In this document: in pieces, positions 51,448 to 61,254 of the stretch | Layout: each line of letters opens with the position of its first letter | Position numbering within the stretch: position 1 is the first letter of the stretch | DNA from: Lachnospiraceae bacterium | Lineage (GTDB): Bacteria; Bacillota; Clostridia; Lachnospirales; Lachnospiraceae | NCBI GenBank assembly: GCA_017558145.1 | Contig: JAFYWF010000100.1 | Span: 124,001-188,000, forward strand | Reading direction: 5' to 3' | Length of the DNA stretch: 64,000 bases | The notes under the pieces: model-generated | The model's input: the letters and a program-made list of their open reading frames with translations, nothing else | Databases searched by the model: none | What the model was told of the DNA's origin: nothing | Position numbers and translations under genes: made by a program

Positions 51448-52797
51448 TTATAACATAGTATTTTGAATCAAATCTGCTAACTTTCTAGCTTCCCGTTCAA
51501 TCACTGCCTGATCTTTTCCTTCAATCATTACACGAACTTTTGGTTCTGTTCCGGAAGGACGAATCAATACCCTTCCTTCTCCGGCAAATTTTGCTTCTAA
51601 TTCCTCAATCGCTTTTGCAATTTCAGGATATTCCATGTATTTATCTTTTTTATGAGTTGGTACTTTCGCATTAATCAAAGCTTGTGGCATAACACTCATA
51701 ATACTTGCCAGTTCAGACAATGGTTTTCCGGTATCTACCATAACCTCTAATAAATGCAATGCACTAAGAAGTCCATCTCCAGTGGTATTCTCTTCCAAGA
51801 AAATGACATGGCCGGATTGCTCTCCACCCAGACTTGCATCAATTTCACGCATTCTTTCCAATACGTATCGGTCTCCTACCTTAGTCTGTTCAATGGTAAG
51901 TCCCTGTTCTTTGGCCATAATATAAAAACCCAGATTACTCATAACCGTAGCTACAATAGTATCCTTTTTTAACTTTCCTTGGTTTTTCATATGATTGCCT
52001 ATGATGGCCATAATTTGATCGCCATCAATCATATTACCCTTTTCATCTACTGCCAGCATTCGATCCGCATCACCATCAAAAGCAAGACCCACGTTAGCTT
52101 TTTCAAATACAACTCTGGCCTGCAGTTCCTGCATATGAGTAGAGCCACAGTTGGCATTAATATTGGTTCCATCAGGATTGTTATGGATAGCAATTACTTG
52201 ACCACCTAAATCTTTAATCGCTTCCACAGAAGTATAAAAAGAAGCTCCTTCTGCACAATCCAGCACAATTTTTAAGCCTTTTAAATCCACCGGTACAGAT
52301 TGTACCGCATGATTGATATATTCTTCTCTGGCATCATTACGGTATTTGACTTTTCCAACACCGGTACCGGTAGGAAATTTCACACCTGCCATATTATTTT
52401 TCATTAATTCTTCAATTTCATCTTCCAACTCGTCAGACAATTTATATCCATCACCATTAAAAAATTTAATTCCATTAAATTCTACCGGATTGTGAGATGC
52501 AGAAATTACAACACCTGCATCTACCTTATATTTTCTAGTCAAATAGGCTACTGCCGGAGTCGGAATCACTCCTACATAAACCGCATTCGCACCCACACTA
52601 CATACTCCGGCCATTAAAGCATTAGCCAGCATATCTCCTGATATTCTGGTATCACAACCTACCATAATCGTTGGTTTATGCTGTGTCTGTTTCGTCAATA
52701 CATAAGCCCCTGCCTGACCAAGCTGCATTGCCATTAAAGGAGTTAATTCCTCATTCGCAATTCCTCTTACGCCATCAGTACCAAACAATCTCGCCAT
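51448..52797 (-). CDS. glmM: Phosphoglucosamine mutase
   Basis: 449 residues, the usual size. It converts glucosamine-6-phosphate to glucosamine-1-phosphate for UDP-GlcNAc and peptidoglycan. The active serine is in GVVISASHNPVEFNG (about residue 100), the metal-binding FDGDADRM is near 240, and GGEQSGH and RPSGTEPKVRVM follow. GGAGG precedes the ATG. It is the third gene of the cdaA-cdaR-glmM operon, in which c-di-AMP synthase CdaA is known to be modulated by GlmM and CdaR. Confidence 0.95.
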   Translation of the reverse strand: MARLFGTDGVRGIANEELTPLMAMQLGQAGAYVLTKQTQHKPTIMVGCDTRISGDMLANALMAGVCSVGANAVYVGVIPTPAVAYLTRKYKVDAGVVISASHNPVEFNGIKFFNGDGYKLSDELEDEIEELMKNNMAGVKFPTGTGVGKVKYRNDAREEYINHAVQSVPVDLKGLKIVLDCAEGASFYTSVEAIKDLGGQVIAIHNNPDGTNINANCGSTHMQELQARVVFEKANVGLAFDGDADRMLAVDEKGNMIDGDQIMAIIGNHMKNQGKLKKDTIVATVMSNLGFYIMAKEQGLTIEQTKVGDRYVLERMREIDASLGGEQSGHVIFLEENTTGDGLLSALHLLEVMVDTGKPLSELASIMSVMPQALINAKVPTHKKDKYMEYPEIAKAIEELEAKFAGEGRVLIRPSGTEPKVRVMIEGKDQAVIEREARKLADLIQNTML

Positions 52798-52821
52798 AAA
52801 TAACCTCCATTTATTTTTCTC

Positions 52822-54090
52822 TTATTTCTTGCCAAGTTTGATTTCTGCTCGAACCTCATTCTCAAGCCAAACACCTTCCGGAAACTCCATAATTACATCC
52901 ATATCATAAGTTCCGTCTAAAATTTCTAACATATTCTTTTTGTTCATATATCCAAGAATATCTACTTTTGCTTTCAGTTTTTGAGGATCCAGCTCCTTCT
53001 CTTTAGACAAAAAACCAGTTACTTCGACCGTATATTTTTTTTCTTTGTTTTGATGTTCTGCTTTGATTCCTTCCGGAACATTTACAATCTGAATCTCTTT
53101 AGCTTCTACTTCAATGTTCTTTGTAAAAGTCTCTTCTATTTTAGCTATAACTTCTACTTTCCCATTTGTGGAAGAATCTGCCACAATAACATTTTCCGGC
53201 AAATATTCTCTTAGTTCTAATGTAGTTACCACATCTTTGGTAGCTCCTTGAATATCTACTGCCCCTTCAATTTCCAATTGTTTCAGTCCGCGCAATTGAG
53301 AAGCTTTTGCTGCTACCCAAACAGAGGATGGTTCACATAAAATCTCTTCTGTAAATCCATATCCTTTAGCTGCTTCACCTTTCACAGTCACAACTACCGG
53401 AACTTCCTTCATTGTCAGAATAGACGCCAAACACTGTACCTCATTAATGCTGGTAGTAAGACGATGATCCTGAATACGATTACCTTCTGCATCATATAAT
53501 TCCACCGGAAGAAGCATACTAACATCATCGGTTGCATTTGCCAAATCAAAATTAACAACTGCCTTATCCACCAACGCCACAGCTGATTCCGGTCCTGAAA
53601 TTTTTAAAGCATTTTGCTCTGTAGTTACTTTCCCGAGAATATAACCATCTCCCGGAGCATTTTTCGTTATCACTTCCAGTCGTTTCTGAATTCGCTTGAT
53701 TTCCTCAACTTTCACTTCTACATAACTATCATTAGAACGAACACTTTCAATCTTACTTCCACTGGTTTTTACAGTAGAAAGCTTGATTGGTACTCTGTTA
53801 TTTCCATCCATTTCGTTTAAATCTGCCGTAGCAGTAATATTATTTACTCCAAAACTATCCATTACAGAGCGATTTCCTCTAACTCTTACGGAAATCACAT
53901 CAGAGCCATTGACTACTTCCACATACTTTCCTGCACTATTCATGGAGTTCATATTTAATAACTGTACTGAAACTGTATAATCTTTGCTTTGATAGGGATC
54001 ATTTATATTAATTGAAATCATCCAAAGACTCGTAGCAAACAGCACTGCAATAATCTTCAATTTCAGATTTTTTGTATTCTTCTCCTTCAT
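52822..54090 (-). CDS. cdaR: CdaR (YbbR-domain protein), regulator of c-di-AMP synthase
   Basis: 422 residues. One N-terminal membrane helix (about 9-27), then several YbbR repeats outside the membrane, visible as recurring V-x-V-R-G or V-x-V-K-G blocks (SVRVRGNRS, VVVTVKGEAA). This is the YbbR/CdaR layout of Firmicutes, encoded between cdaA and glmM. GGAG lies before the ATG. It is thought to modulate CdaA activity from the outside. Four YbbR units are expected from the length. Confidence 0.9.
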   Translation of the reverse strand: MKEKNTKNLKLKIIAVLFATSLWMISININDPYQSKDYTVSVQLLNMNSMNSAGKYVEVVNGSDVISVRVRGNRSVMDSFGVNNITATADLNEMDGNNRVPIKLSTVKTSGSKIESVRSNDSYVEVKVEEIKRIQKRLEVITKNAPGDGYILGKVTTEQNALKISGPESAVALVDKAVVNFDLANATDDVSMLLPVELYDAEGNRIQDHRLTTSINEVQCLASILTMKEVPVVVTVKGEAAKGYGFTEEILCEPSSVWVAAKASQLRGLKQLEIEGAVDIQGATKDVVTTLELREYLPENVIVADSSTNGKVEVIAKIEETFTKNIEVEAKEIQIVNVPEGIKAEHQNKEKKYTVEVTGFLSKEKELDPQKLKAKVDILGYMNKKNMLEILDGTYDMDVIMEFPEGVWLENEVRAEIKLGKK

Positions 54091-54098
54091 ACTATCTC

Positions 54099-54965
54099 CT
54101 ACTTCCCTTTACGACTGATTCCTCGAATTCGCTTTTTCTTTTCTTCGGTAGGTTTATTCTGAATTTTTGCCAACTGCTTTCCTATATCTTCCGCTTTTAA
54201 ATTACGGGTCAGTTCTCCTTTATAAGCCACACTAATTTTTCCTGTTTCTTCTGACACAATTAGTGTCATGGCATCCGTCGCTTCCGAAATACCTACTCCG
54301 GCACGATGTCTAGTCCCTAAAGCTTTGCTTAGCTGCATATTATCAGACAAAGGTAAATAACAAGTGGCTGAGCCGATACGATTTCCTCGTATAATAACCG
54401 CACCATCATGCAATGGTGTATTATGTTCAAAAATATTAATTAAAAGCTGACTTGATACCACAGCATCCACTTCAATCCCAGTATGTTCATATTCTGTCAA
54501 CATATCATTTTGAGCAATCACAATTAAGGCCCCTGTTTTTACTTTGCTCATTTCCACACAGGCCTTAGCTATTTCATCTATGGTGTGATCTGAAAACAGC
54601 CCTTCATCACCCCGACTAAATTCAGTAGGTAAAAAAGCCTTAAAAAAATTCTTTTTCCCCAAAGCTTCCAATGCCTTTCTAAGCTCCGGTTGAAGAACTA
54701 CAATAACTGCAATCAAACCAATATATACTACGTTTTGGGCAATCCAAATAATGGTATTCATTTCTAAAATTACGGCAATGACAAACATCACCATAATCGA
54801 AACAATACCTTTCATCAAAAACCAGGCTCTGGTACTTCTCAACCAAAGCAAGATGTGATAAATCACAAAGGAAATAATGGCAATTTCCAACACATCCACA
54901 ATTCCCGGTTTTGGAATATAAAGATTGCTAAAATTATTTTCCAAAAAGGATAAAATCTGTTCCAT
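54099..54965 (-). CDS. cdaA: Membrane diadenylate cyclase CdaA
   Basis: 288 residues. Three N-terminal membrane helices (about 22-85) precede the DisA_N cyclase domain. The catalytic motifs DGAVIIRGN (about residues 185-193) and GTRHRAGVG (about 214-222) are intact. It makes cyclic di-AMP from two ATP, which controls potassium, cell wall and stress. It is followed after 8 bases by cdaR and preceded by an uncharacterised membrane-protein gene, so a conserved operon is present. Lys/Arg-rich C-terminus. Confidence 0.95.
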   Translation of the reverse strand: MEQILSFLENNFSNLYIPKPGIVDVLEIAIISFVIYHILLWLRSTRAWFLMKGIVSIMVMFVIAVILEMNTIIWIAQNVVYIGLIAVIVVLQPELRKALEALGKKNFFKAFLPTEFSRGDEGLFSDHTIDEIAKACVEMSKVKTGALIVIAQNDMLTEYEHTGIEVDAVVSSQLLINIFEHNTPLHDGAVIIRGNRIGSATCYLPLSDNMQLSKALGTRHRAGVGISEATDAMTLIVSEETGKISVAYKGELTRNLKAEDIGKQLAKIQNKPTEEKKKRIRGISRKGK

Positions 54966-54972
54966 CTATCAT

Positions 54973-56016
54973 TTAGTCCTGTTTCGTTCTATTTTTCTTA
55001 TTTTGATCCTGCTTGACAGTGGTACGAGACACACCGTGGGATGTTTTTATCGTTGTTACCTGTTTTTCTTGTTTTGCAGGTACCTTTTTATGCTGTTTGT
55101 TAATTCTTTTTACTTTCTTTTCCGGCGCAGCTATGATGTTTTTCGGCACTGCTTTTACATAATAATAATATTCATCATCTTCAAACTGCACAATCTCAGT
55201 TCTTGTATAATCCACATTAAATTCCAAAAACTGCACTAATATGCAGATACCAAAAGAAATAAAAGTACCTAAAGCAATTGCAATGACAGAAAACTGTAAT
55301 TCCAGAACAAATTCACATACAAGCAATAACACTGCATTGGTTGTCAATCCTGCAATAATAGCCACAGTCCATGCATTATCAATAGACATTCTACGAATGG
55401 TATACACCAAAATTAACGTAAGTAAAAAGACTATCAAAGTCACAAACATACCTTTGTTATCTAAAATACCATCCAACATAATTCGAAATTTTTGAGAACC
55501 ACTTTCTGCATCCATAGCAGAAAATACTGTTACATTATCCGACATAAGTTTTATGATATAATAAACAACTACACCACAGCTTAAAGAAGCTCCTGCCAAA
55601 GGGGTTCCCAAAAGTCCCAATACTACCGGCATAGCATATGGAATTTTCACAGCAAACATTAATGGAGTTAATAACACAACCATGGTATGCTTTGGAGTAT
55701 AACGGAAATATAGCAAAAACATAATGACAAATACTGCTGCCACAACCACTGCACATTCCATAGCCAAGGAATAACTATGTAGCAATACCCAAAATGCAGC
55801 TACAATCACAATGAAATTTTTAGGCATAAAAGAACACATTAAAGCAATCACCAATACTACCACCGGATTCTTTAACAATGTCATATAACCCATGCTTCCA
55901 TTAACGACTATCAAAGAAATTAACGCAATCATAAATTTAACACATGGATTTAAATATATTTCATTTCTTGCATAAAAAGTTTTCAACGATTCTCTTATTT
56001 CCAATAAACCCGTCAT
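54973..56016 (-). CDS. Polytopic membrane protein of unknown function upstream of cdaA
   Basis: 347 residues with about eight helices and a basic, Lys/Gln-rich C-terminal tail (about 300-347) with KRINKQHKKVPAKQEK. I do not recognise a family. It ends 7 bases before the cdaA start and begins 20 bases after a small membrane-protein gene, so it is probably co-transcribed with the c-di-AMP operon. AAAGGG lies before the ATG. A role in the envelope is likely; no specific function can be stated. Confidence 0.75.
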   Translation of the reverse strand: MTGLLEIRESLKTFYARNEIYLNPCVKFMIALISLIVVNGSMGYMTLLKNPVVVLVIALMCSFMPKNFIVIVAAFWVLLHSYSLAMECAVVVAAVFVIMFLLYFRYTPKHTMVVLLTPLMFAVKIPYAMPVVLGLLGTPLAGASLSCGVVVYYIIKLMSDNVTVFSAMDAESGSQKFRIMLDGILDNKGMFVTLIVFLLTLILVYTIRRMSIDNAWTVAIIAGLTTNAVLLLVCEFVLELQFSVIAIALGTFISFGICILVQFLEFNVDYTRTEIVQFEDDEYYYYVKAVPKNIIAAPEKKVKRINKQHKKVPAKQEKQVTTIKTSHGVSRTTVKQDQNKKNRTKQD

Positions 56017-56036
56017 GTAGACACCCTTTCGGTTTT

Positions 56037-56447
56037 TTATTCTTTTGCACCATAAAGCTGAGATAATTTTTTCAAATTGGCATAATACACCTTTGTACTT
56101 TGTAATGCCCTATTATATCGATAAATTGACACTACATAGGTAATCACCAAAACTATCCCCAACATAATTAAATATAAAATCAAGACACTTTTTGCAAAGT
56201 CCAACAAATCCATTTGATAGATTTCTTTCATAAAAACTTCAAAATCATACATGGCATATAGCCCAAACATGATCCCAAAAGAAACGGTAGCTGCTATCAC
56301 GGATTTTAACATTTGCATGCTGATATAGTCACTTTTAAAAAAACTGACTATTTTTTTATTCTTCTTATGTCCTTCTTTTTCGTAAGCTGCCATTCTTGTC
56401 ATCAGCTTGACACGTTCTTCATTCACCATACAAGAATCTTGCCTCAC
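56037..56447 (-). CDS. Small membrane protein of unknown function
   Basis: Up to 136 residues; two membrane helices (about 48-68 and 84-108) separate basic ends. The frame opens with GTG at 56447; an ATG at 56429 (MVNEERVKLM) is a possible start, with GTGAGG about 12 bases before it. No known family is recognised. It lies between yvyF and the polytopic gene before cdaA, with gaps of 6 and 20 bases. An operon with flagellar and envelope genes is implied; nothing more can be said of its job. Confidence 0.65.
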   Translation of the reverse strand: MRQDSCMVNEERVKLMTRMAAYEKEGHKKNKKIVSFFKSDYISMQMLKSVIAATVSFGIMFGLYAMYDFEVFMKEIYQMDLLDFAKSVLILYLIMLGIVLVITYVVSIYRYNRALQSTKVYYANLKKLSQLYGAKE

Positions 56448-56453
56448 CTAACT

Positions 56454-56864
56454 TTATTTATCAATGAAACGCATTCTTGCACCTTCTCTACTATCTTTCT
56501 TAGGAGGTACATATGCTGTTGCTGTTTTACCTACTGCAGTATTAAAAGAATTGGTCATCTGATTCGCACATTCCGGACAGAATCTTCCTGATTTAATCAT
56601 CTTACCGCATTTTTCACAAGCAATCCCCATTGGTGAATCATCAGCCAATACCAGTCTATCTTCTCTTAACCACTGCTGAATCTGACTCAAGCTTACTTCA
56701 CATGCTTCTGATACTTCCTGCATACCACATCTTCTATGTTCCTGTACATATTTTTTTACTTCTTGGAATTTTGCTTCTTCTGCTTCACGGCAGTTGGGAC
56801 AAAGAATTGGTCCCATTACATAGTTAAAGATTCTTCTACATTTTCTACAGTTTTTTACGTTCAT
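56454..56864 (-). CDS. YvyF-like flagellar operon protein with zinc-ribbon motifs
   Basis: 136 residues. Two Cys pairs, CRKCRRIF and CPNCREAE, form an N-terminal zinc knuckle; a central SLSQIQQWLREDRL resembles the helix-turn-helix of the YvyF/TIGR03826 group; a second knuckle, CEKCGKMIKSGRFCPEC, follows. In Bacillus, yvyF follows the comF genes and precedes flgM. Here it also follows comF, with a 25-base gap. A flagellar regulatory role is implied by context. No flgM is seen after it. Confidence 0.85.
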   Translation of the reverse strand: MNVKNCRKCRRIFNYVMGPILCPNCREAEEAKFQEVKKYVQEHRRCGMQEVSEACEVSLSQIQQWLREDRLVLADDSPMGIACEKCGKMIKSGRFCPECANQMTNSFNTAVGKTATAYVPPKKDSREGARMRFIDK

Positions 56865-56889
56865 TTTTCACCCTCCGTATCTTTTCCTC

Positions 56890-57591
56890 TTATAGCCCCT
56901 TACCTATGGATACCGTGATAAAGTATATGTGCGAAATCCCCGCATTACGACACACTTTGGCAACTGCATCAATGGTACTCCCTGTAGTATAAATATCGTC
57001 TATAATTATAATTGTATTTAATTTTACATCATTTGTACCTAATTTGAAAGCCTTTTTCAAATTATTTTGTCTATCTGTACCAACAATTTCTTTCATTGGC
57101 TTGGTATTTTTGCATCTTACCACCAAATTTTTCAATACCGGAAGATGCCATAATTTTCCCAACTCCATCGCAATTTCTTCTGCCTGATTATAACCTCTTT
57201 TTCTTTGCTTCTTGGGATGCAACGGTACCGGCACTAATGCCTGAGGTCTCCATTTATTTCGCACTTCTCTAAGTTTGCGGTCAATGCTTCTAGCATAAAA
57301 ACCAGCATATTCCCTTCTTCCGGCATATTTGAATCGATACAAAGACAAGCGAATATATTCATAAGAAAAAACTGCTCTTCCCTGTTCATAAACATGTTGT
57401 TTCTTCTGACAGTCATAGCAATATTCTTCCTCATACTTTACCTGCTTTCCACATCGAAAACAGACCTGATTCCCTATATATTTTATTTCCTTTTTACAAT
57501 GTTCACAAAGGTCTCTTTGCCCCAAAGCCAAAACAGTGTCACATACAGCACATCTTCTTGGAAAAATATAATCTAATATACTAATTTTCAA
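56890..57591 (-). CDS. comF: ComF family amidophosphoribosyltransferase-like protein
   Basis: 233 residues. N-terminal zinc motifs (CAVCDTV, CEHCKKE, CFRCGK, CYDCQKK) and a C-terminal PRPP-binding loop IIIIDDIYTTGSTIDA, as in ComFC/GntX. It takes part in DNA uptake for transformation in competent species. It begins with TTG, whose TTGA overlaps the recD2 stop by four bases, so the two are coupled. The recD2-comF-yvyF order links recombination, competence and flagellar genes. Confidence 0.9.
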   Translation of the reverse strand: MKISILDYIFPRRCAVCDTVLALGQRDLCEHCKKEIKYIGNQVCFRCGKQVKYEEEYCYDCQKKQHVYEQGRAVFSYEYIRLSLYRFKYAGRREYAGFYARSIDRKLREVRNKWRPQALVPVPLHPKKQRKRGYNQAEEIAMELGKLWHLPVLKNLVVRCKNTKPMKEIVGTDRQNNLKKAFKLGTNDVKLNTIIIIDDIYTTGSTIDAVAKVCRNAGISHIYFITVSIGKGL

Positions 57592-59843
57592 CGGATTCCT
57601 TTCACTTCTCTAATCCTGGCACTCAATCCTGAATATCGCATATTTTCCTGATTATTTTCAATCATATCCTCTAAGGTTTCTTTACTCCCCAAAATGGTGA
57701 GACAGTTTCTTGCTCTTGTCACCCCTGTATAAAGCAAGTTACGGTTAAATAATTGTTTTGGCCCCGAAAGTAATGGCATAACCACTGCCGGATATTCACT
57801 CCCTTGAGATTTATGAATGGTAATTGCGTATGCTAATTCCAACTCATCCAGCATAGAAAAAGGATAGGTTACTTTTCTAAGATCATCAAATTCCACTACT
57901 ATCGTCTGGTTGTATTCATGGATTTCTTTCACAATGCCCATATCTCCATTAAACACACCCACCCCTTTATCAATAGGAATATTATATTTACTTACAATTT
58001 CCCACTCCAACTGATAATTATTTCGAATCTGCATTACCTTATCGCCTTCACGAAAAATAGTTTCCCCACTGATATGTTCTTTTTTCTCCTGCGCCTCAGG
58101 ATTCAAATATTTTTGCAAAATCTGATTTAAAACCTGCACTCCCAGACTTCCTTTGCGCATAGGAGTCAAAACCTGCACCTCAAAAGGGGCAACCTTACAA
58201 TACCCCGGTAATTTTTCTGAGATTAATTGTATCATATGTTTGTAAATAACATTAACGTCATTTCTTTCCAAAAAGAAAAAGTCTTTACTTTTATTATTCA
58301 GTTCCAAAGATTCTCCCTGATGTATTTTATGGGCATTGATTACAATATCACTGTCTTCTGCCTGACGAAATATTTTTTGTAATCCGACTACAGAAAAAAC
58401 ATTACTTTTGATCAAATCCTGTAACACCTGTCCCGGACCTACCGATGGTAACTGATTGACATCTCCCACCAGAATCAAACGGGTTCCCGGTGAAATTGCT
58501 TTTAACAACGCTTGAAAAAGATGAACATCTACCATAGACATTTCATCAATAATTATCACATCTGCTTCTAACGGATTTTCCTGATTTTTGGTAAAACTTG
58601 CCTTTCTGCCATCTTCCTCTAAACCACCATTTAATTCCAGCATACGATGAATAGTTCTAGCTTCAAAACCGGTAGCTTCTGTCATACGTTTTGCAGCTCT
58701 TCCGGTAGGTGCTGCCAGAAAAATATCCAATCCTTCCTGTTCAAAATACCGAATAATCATATTGATGGTAGTAGTTTTTCCTGTACCCGGACCTCCGGTT
58801 AAAATAAACACACCATGAAGAATAGACTCTACTACCGCCTGACGTTGCAATTCATCCAATTCCATTTGCAAATGTTGTTCCAATCTATTGATTTTTTTCA
58901 CCACACCTGCTCGAAACTGTTCTTCAAAAGTCTGTTCTTCTTCGGTTGGAAAATAATCTATCGCGGCATCCAAATCCAACAGCATTCCGGCACAATTTAA
59001 TTCCGCATAATAATAAGAGGAAGCAAAAACATATATTCTTTCTTCTTCCGTTTTTAGAATCAATTTTTTATCGATGGCTAAATTCGCCAATTGAATTTCT
59101 ATGGTTTCCGGGGGGATTTGCAACATAATAGATGTATTTCGCAGCAAAATTTCTTTTGGCAAATACACGTGTCCCTCTAAGCTTGCTAATAACAGCGTAT
59201 ATAAAATACCACTGCGAATTCTATAATCAGAATCTGTTCGAATGCCAATTTTTGCCGCAATTTCGTCAGCCATTTTAAATCCAATACCATGAATATCTTC
59301 CGCCAATTGATACGGATTTTCCTTCATCACCTGATAAATTCTCATACCATATGTATCATATATTTTTACAGCCAAAGTATTACTGATGCCATATTGCTGT
59401 AGAAAAATCATAGCTTCCCGCATACCCTTTTTTTCTTCCATCTGAGCACTGATTTCTCTTGCAATTCGCTCGCTAATGCCTTTAATTTCTACCAATCTTT
59501 CAGGCTCTTCTTCTATGATACGAAAAGTTTGGGTTCCAAATTTCTTTACAATTCTTTTCGCCAAAGCAGGGCCGATTCCCTTGATTGCACCACTGCCAAG
59601 ATAACGTTCTATACTATCTTCGTCCTTAGGCGGTACGATGCGATGGGTAACCACCTTAATCTGACTTCCATATAAAGGATGTGAGACTTCTTCTCCTTGG
59701 ATGCACAAATTATCTCCTTGATCAATTTGTGGCATATTTCCCACACAGGTAATCTCATCTCCTTCGCTGATCAATACAAATACCGTATATCCATTTTCCG
59801 GTTTCCGATATATTATGTGATCTACATAACCTGTTATTTCCAT
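57588..59843 (-). CDS. recD2: RecD2-type ATP-dependent 5'-3' DNA helicase
   Basis: 751 residues, typical for RecD2. N-terminal OB-like and helix-hairpin-helix repeats (about 80-220: GIGPALAKRIVKKFG, GISERIAREI) precede the SF1B helicase core: Walker A GGPGTGKTTT near 347-356, IIIDEMSMVDV, LVGDVNQLPSVGPGQ and, near the C-terminus, AITIHKSQGSEYPAV. It unwinds DNA in repair and recombination without RecBC. AAGGA lies before the ATG. Confidence 0.95.
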   Translation of the reverse strand: MEITGYVDHIIYRKPENGYTVFVLISEGDEITCVGNMPQIDQGDNLCIQGEEVSHPLYGSQIKVVTHRIVPPKDEDSIERYLGSGAIKGIGPALAKRIVKKFGTQTFRIIEEEPERLVEIKGISERIAREISAQMEEKKGMREAMIFLQQYGISNTLAVKIYDTYGMRIYQVMKENPYQLAEDIHGIGFKMADEIAAKIGIRTDSDYRIRSGILYTLLLASLEGHVYLPKEILLRNTSIMLQIPPETIEIQLANLAIDKKLILKTEEERIYVFASSYYYAELNCAGMLLDLDAAIDYFPTEEEQTFEEQFRAGVVKKINRLEQHLQMELDELQRQAVVESILHGVFILTGGPGTGKTTTINMIIRYFEQEGLDIFLAAPTGRAAKRMTEATGFEARTIHRMLELNGGLEEDGRKASFTKNQENPLEADVIIIDEMSMVDVHLFQALLKAISPGTRLILVGDVNQLPSVGPGQVLQDLIKSNVFSVVGLQKIFRQAEDSDIVINAHKIHQGESLELNNKSKDFFFLERNDVNVIYKHMIQLISEKLPGYCKVAPFEVQVLTPMRKGSLGVQVLNQILQKYLNPEAQEKKEHISGETIFREGDKVMQIRNNYQLEWEIVSKYNIPIDKGVGVFNGDMGIVKEIHEYNQTIVVEFDDLRKVTYPFSMLDELELAYAITIHKSQGSEYPAVVMPLLSGPKQLFNRNLLYTGVTRARNCLTILGSKETLEDMIENNQENMRYSGLSARIREVKGIR

Positions 59844-59910
59844 TGTTTAGTTCCTTTTTTGTGATTCTTGTTTCATTTGTGTTTTATTTGCTTAATGATT
59901 TGCTTAAGAT

Positions 59911-59939
59911 GAAAGCCACTCCCTACGAGAGTGGCTTTC
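59911..59939 (-). terminator. Terminator after flgJ
   Basis: GAAAGCCACT and AGTGGCTTTC form a 10-base-pair stem around a 9-base loop, 8 bases after the flgJ stop on the minus strand. The T-tract is poor on both strands, so leakage to recD2 is possible. Confidence 0.6.
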
Positions 59940-59946
59940 TTGTATG

Positions 59947-60297
59947 TTACAAGCTGTAATTTCTTTTCATCTGTTCATATAACATCTGTGCGATTCCCAA
60001 TCCTTGGGTTTCTGTAGATGTTTTGGTCAATTCCTGCAACGCAGAATCTTTAAAATAATCTACTAAAGCACTTGTATTGCCGGAAGAAGATTCATCCTTA
60101 ATGATGGTTTTTTCCATCTGTTTAAAGACCTGTTCCATAAAATATGCTTCAAACTGTTTACAAACATCCAAAAGCTCATCATCTGTTGCTTTTGAATAAT
60201 CCTTGGATACCGTATCCTGCATTTTTTTGTTGCTTACATTATCCGTTTGTTGATTTAAATATTCTGTATAAATATTGCTCAATCCTGAAATATCCAT
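59947..60297 (-). CDS. flgJ: Rod-binding protein (FlgJ N-terminal type)
   Basis: 116 residues, matching the rod-binding domain of FlgJ alone. The conserved core is LLDVCKQFEAYFMEQVFKQM, ending SALQELTKTSTETQGLGIAQMLYEQM. There is no muramidase domain, as is common in Gram-positive relatives. GAGG precedes the ATG. It assists flagellar rod assembly through the cell wall. It follows flgG in the same operon. Confidence 0.85.
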   Translation of the reverse strand: MDISGLSNIYTEYLNQQTDNVSNKKMQDTVSKDYSKATDDELLDVCKQFEAYFMEQVFKQMEKTIIKDESSSGNTSALVDYFKDSALQELTKTSTETQGLGIAQMLYEQMKRNYSL

Positions 60298-60377
60298 GTT
60301 ATTACCTCATTTTTTCAGATAGTGCTTATTCTCTATGTTTTCTCATTATCTATTATTTCAGAAAATTATTTTACATC

Positions 60378-61193
60378 CTATCGTTTCAATTGATTAGCCT
60401 GCTGCATCATCTCATCTGTAGTTGTAATTGCCTTGGAATTCATTTCATAAGCTCTTTGTGCAACAATCAAATTTACCATCTCATCTGCCACCTGAACACC
60501 GGATCCTTCCAAGTATCCCTGAATCACTTCGCTTTTTCGCACATTATTATTGTTCGCTTCATTAATTGCTGCTCCACTGGCTGCAGATGCCAAATACATC
60601 GTACTATCCACCTTTTCCAAACCGGAAGGATTTGTAAACTGATATAATCCAATCTGTACACCAATGGGCTGTGGATTATTCTGTTCATCCGGATATGTTA
60701 ATTGTCCATCTGCATTTACTCCGATTTTAGAAGCTACATATTGTGTTCCTAAAACGATTGGCTTTCCAGTAGTATCCAATACCGGAAGACCATCTGAGTT
60801 TGCCAACATCATTCCATTTTGAGAAGTGGTAAAAAGGAAGTTTCCATTTCTGGTATAGTAAGTCTGTCCATCCTGTCCACGGAGTGCAAAAAAGCCTTCT
60901 CCTGAAATAGCAAACGCAGTATTACTTTCTGATGCAAGCATACTTCCCTGCTTAAAAATAGATGTAATTGCAGAATTTCTAACCCCAAGACCAACCTGTG
61001 CACCTACCGGTTTATTAGCACCATTGGCTGTGGTTGTTTTGGTCTGTATTGTTTGATATAACAAAGATTTAAATTCTGCTACTTCTGATTTATATCCTGT
61101 GGTATTTACATTCGCCAAGTTGTTCGCAATTGTATCCACGTTTGTTTGCTGGGCAATCATACCGGTTGCTGCTGTCCATAATGATCTTACCAT
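60378..61193 (-). CDS. flgG: Flagellar basal-body distal rod protein FlgG (FlhP-like)
   Basis: 271 residues. N-terminal flagellar rod motif SLWTAATGMIAQQTNVDTIANNLAN and C-terminal EMVNLIVAQRAYEMNSKAITTTDEMM are the paired coiled-coil signatures of rod and hook proteins. The central NGNFLFTTSQNGMML fits FlgG/FlgF. In Bacillus the equivalent pair next to mbl is flhO-flhP. AGAAGGAAATC precedes the ATG. It forms part of the rod outside the membrane. Confidence 0.9.
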   Translation of the reverse strand: MVRSLWTAATGMIAQQTNVDTIANNLANVNTTGYKSEVAEFKSLLYQTIQTKTTTANGANKPVGAQVGLGVRNSAITSIFKQGSMLASESNTAFAISGEGFFALRGQDGQTYYTRNGNFLFTTSQNGMMLANSDGLPVLDTTGKPIVLGTQYVASKIGVNADGQLTYPDEQNNPQPIGVQIGLYQFTNPSGLEKVDSTMYLASAASGAAINEANNNNVRKSEVIQGYLEGSGVQVADEMVNLIVAQRAYEMNSKAITTTDEMMQQANQLKR

Positions 61194-61254
61194 AAGATTT
61201 CCTTCTTTCTAATGTTGCGTATTATTTCTATCTCTTTGATCTAGGCCTTAAATC

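Noticed and set aside
60144-60647. 167-residue plus-strand frame over flgJ and flgG
   Set aside because: Cys/His/Leu-biased sequence antisense to two recognised flagellar genes, with no ribosome site.
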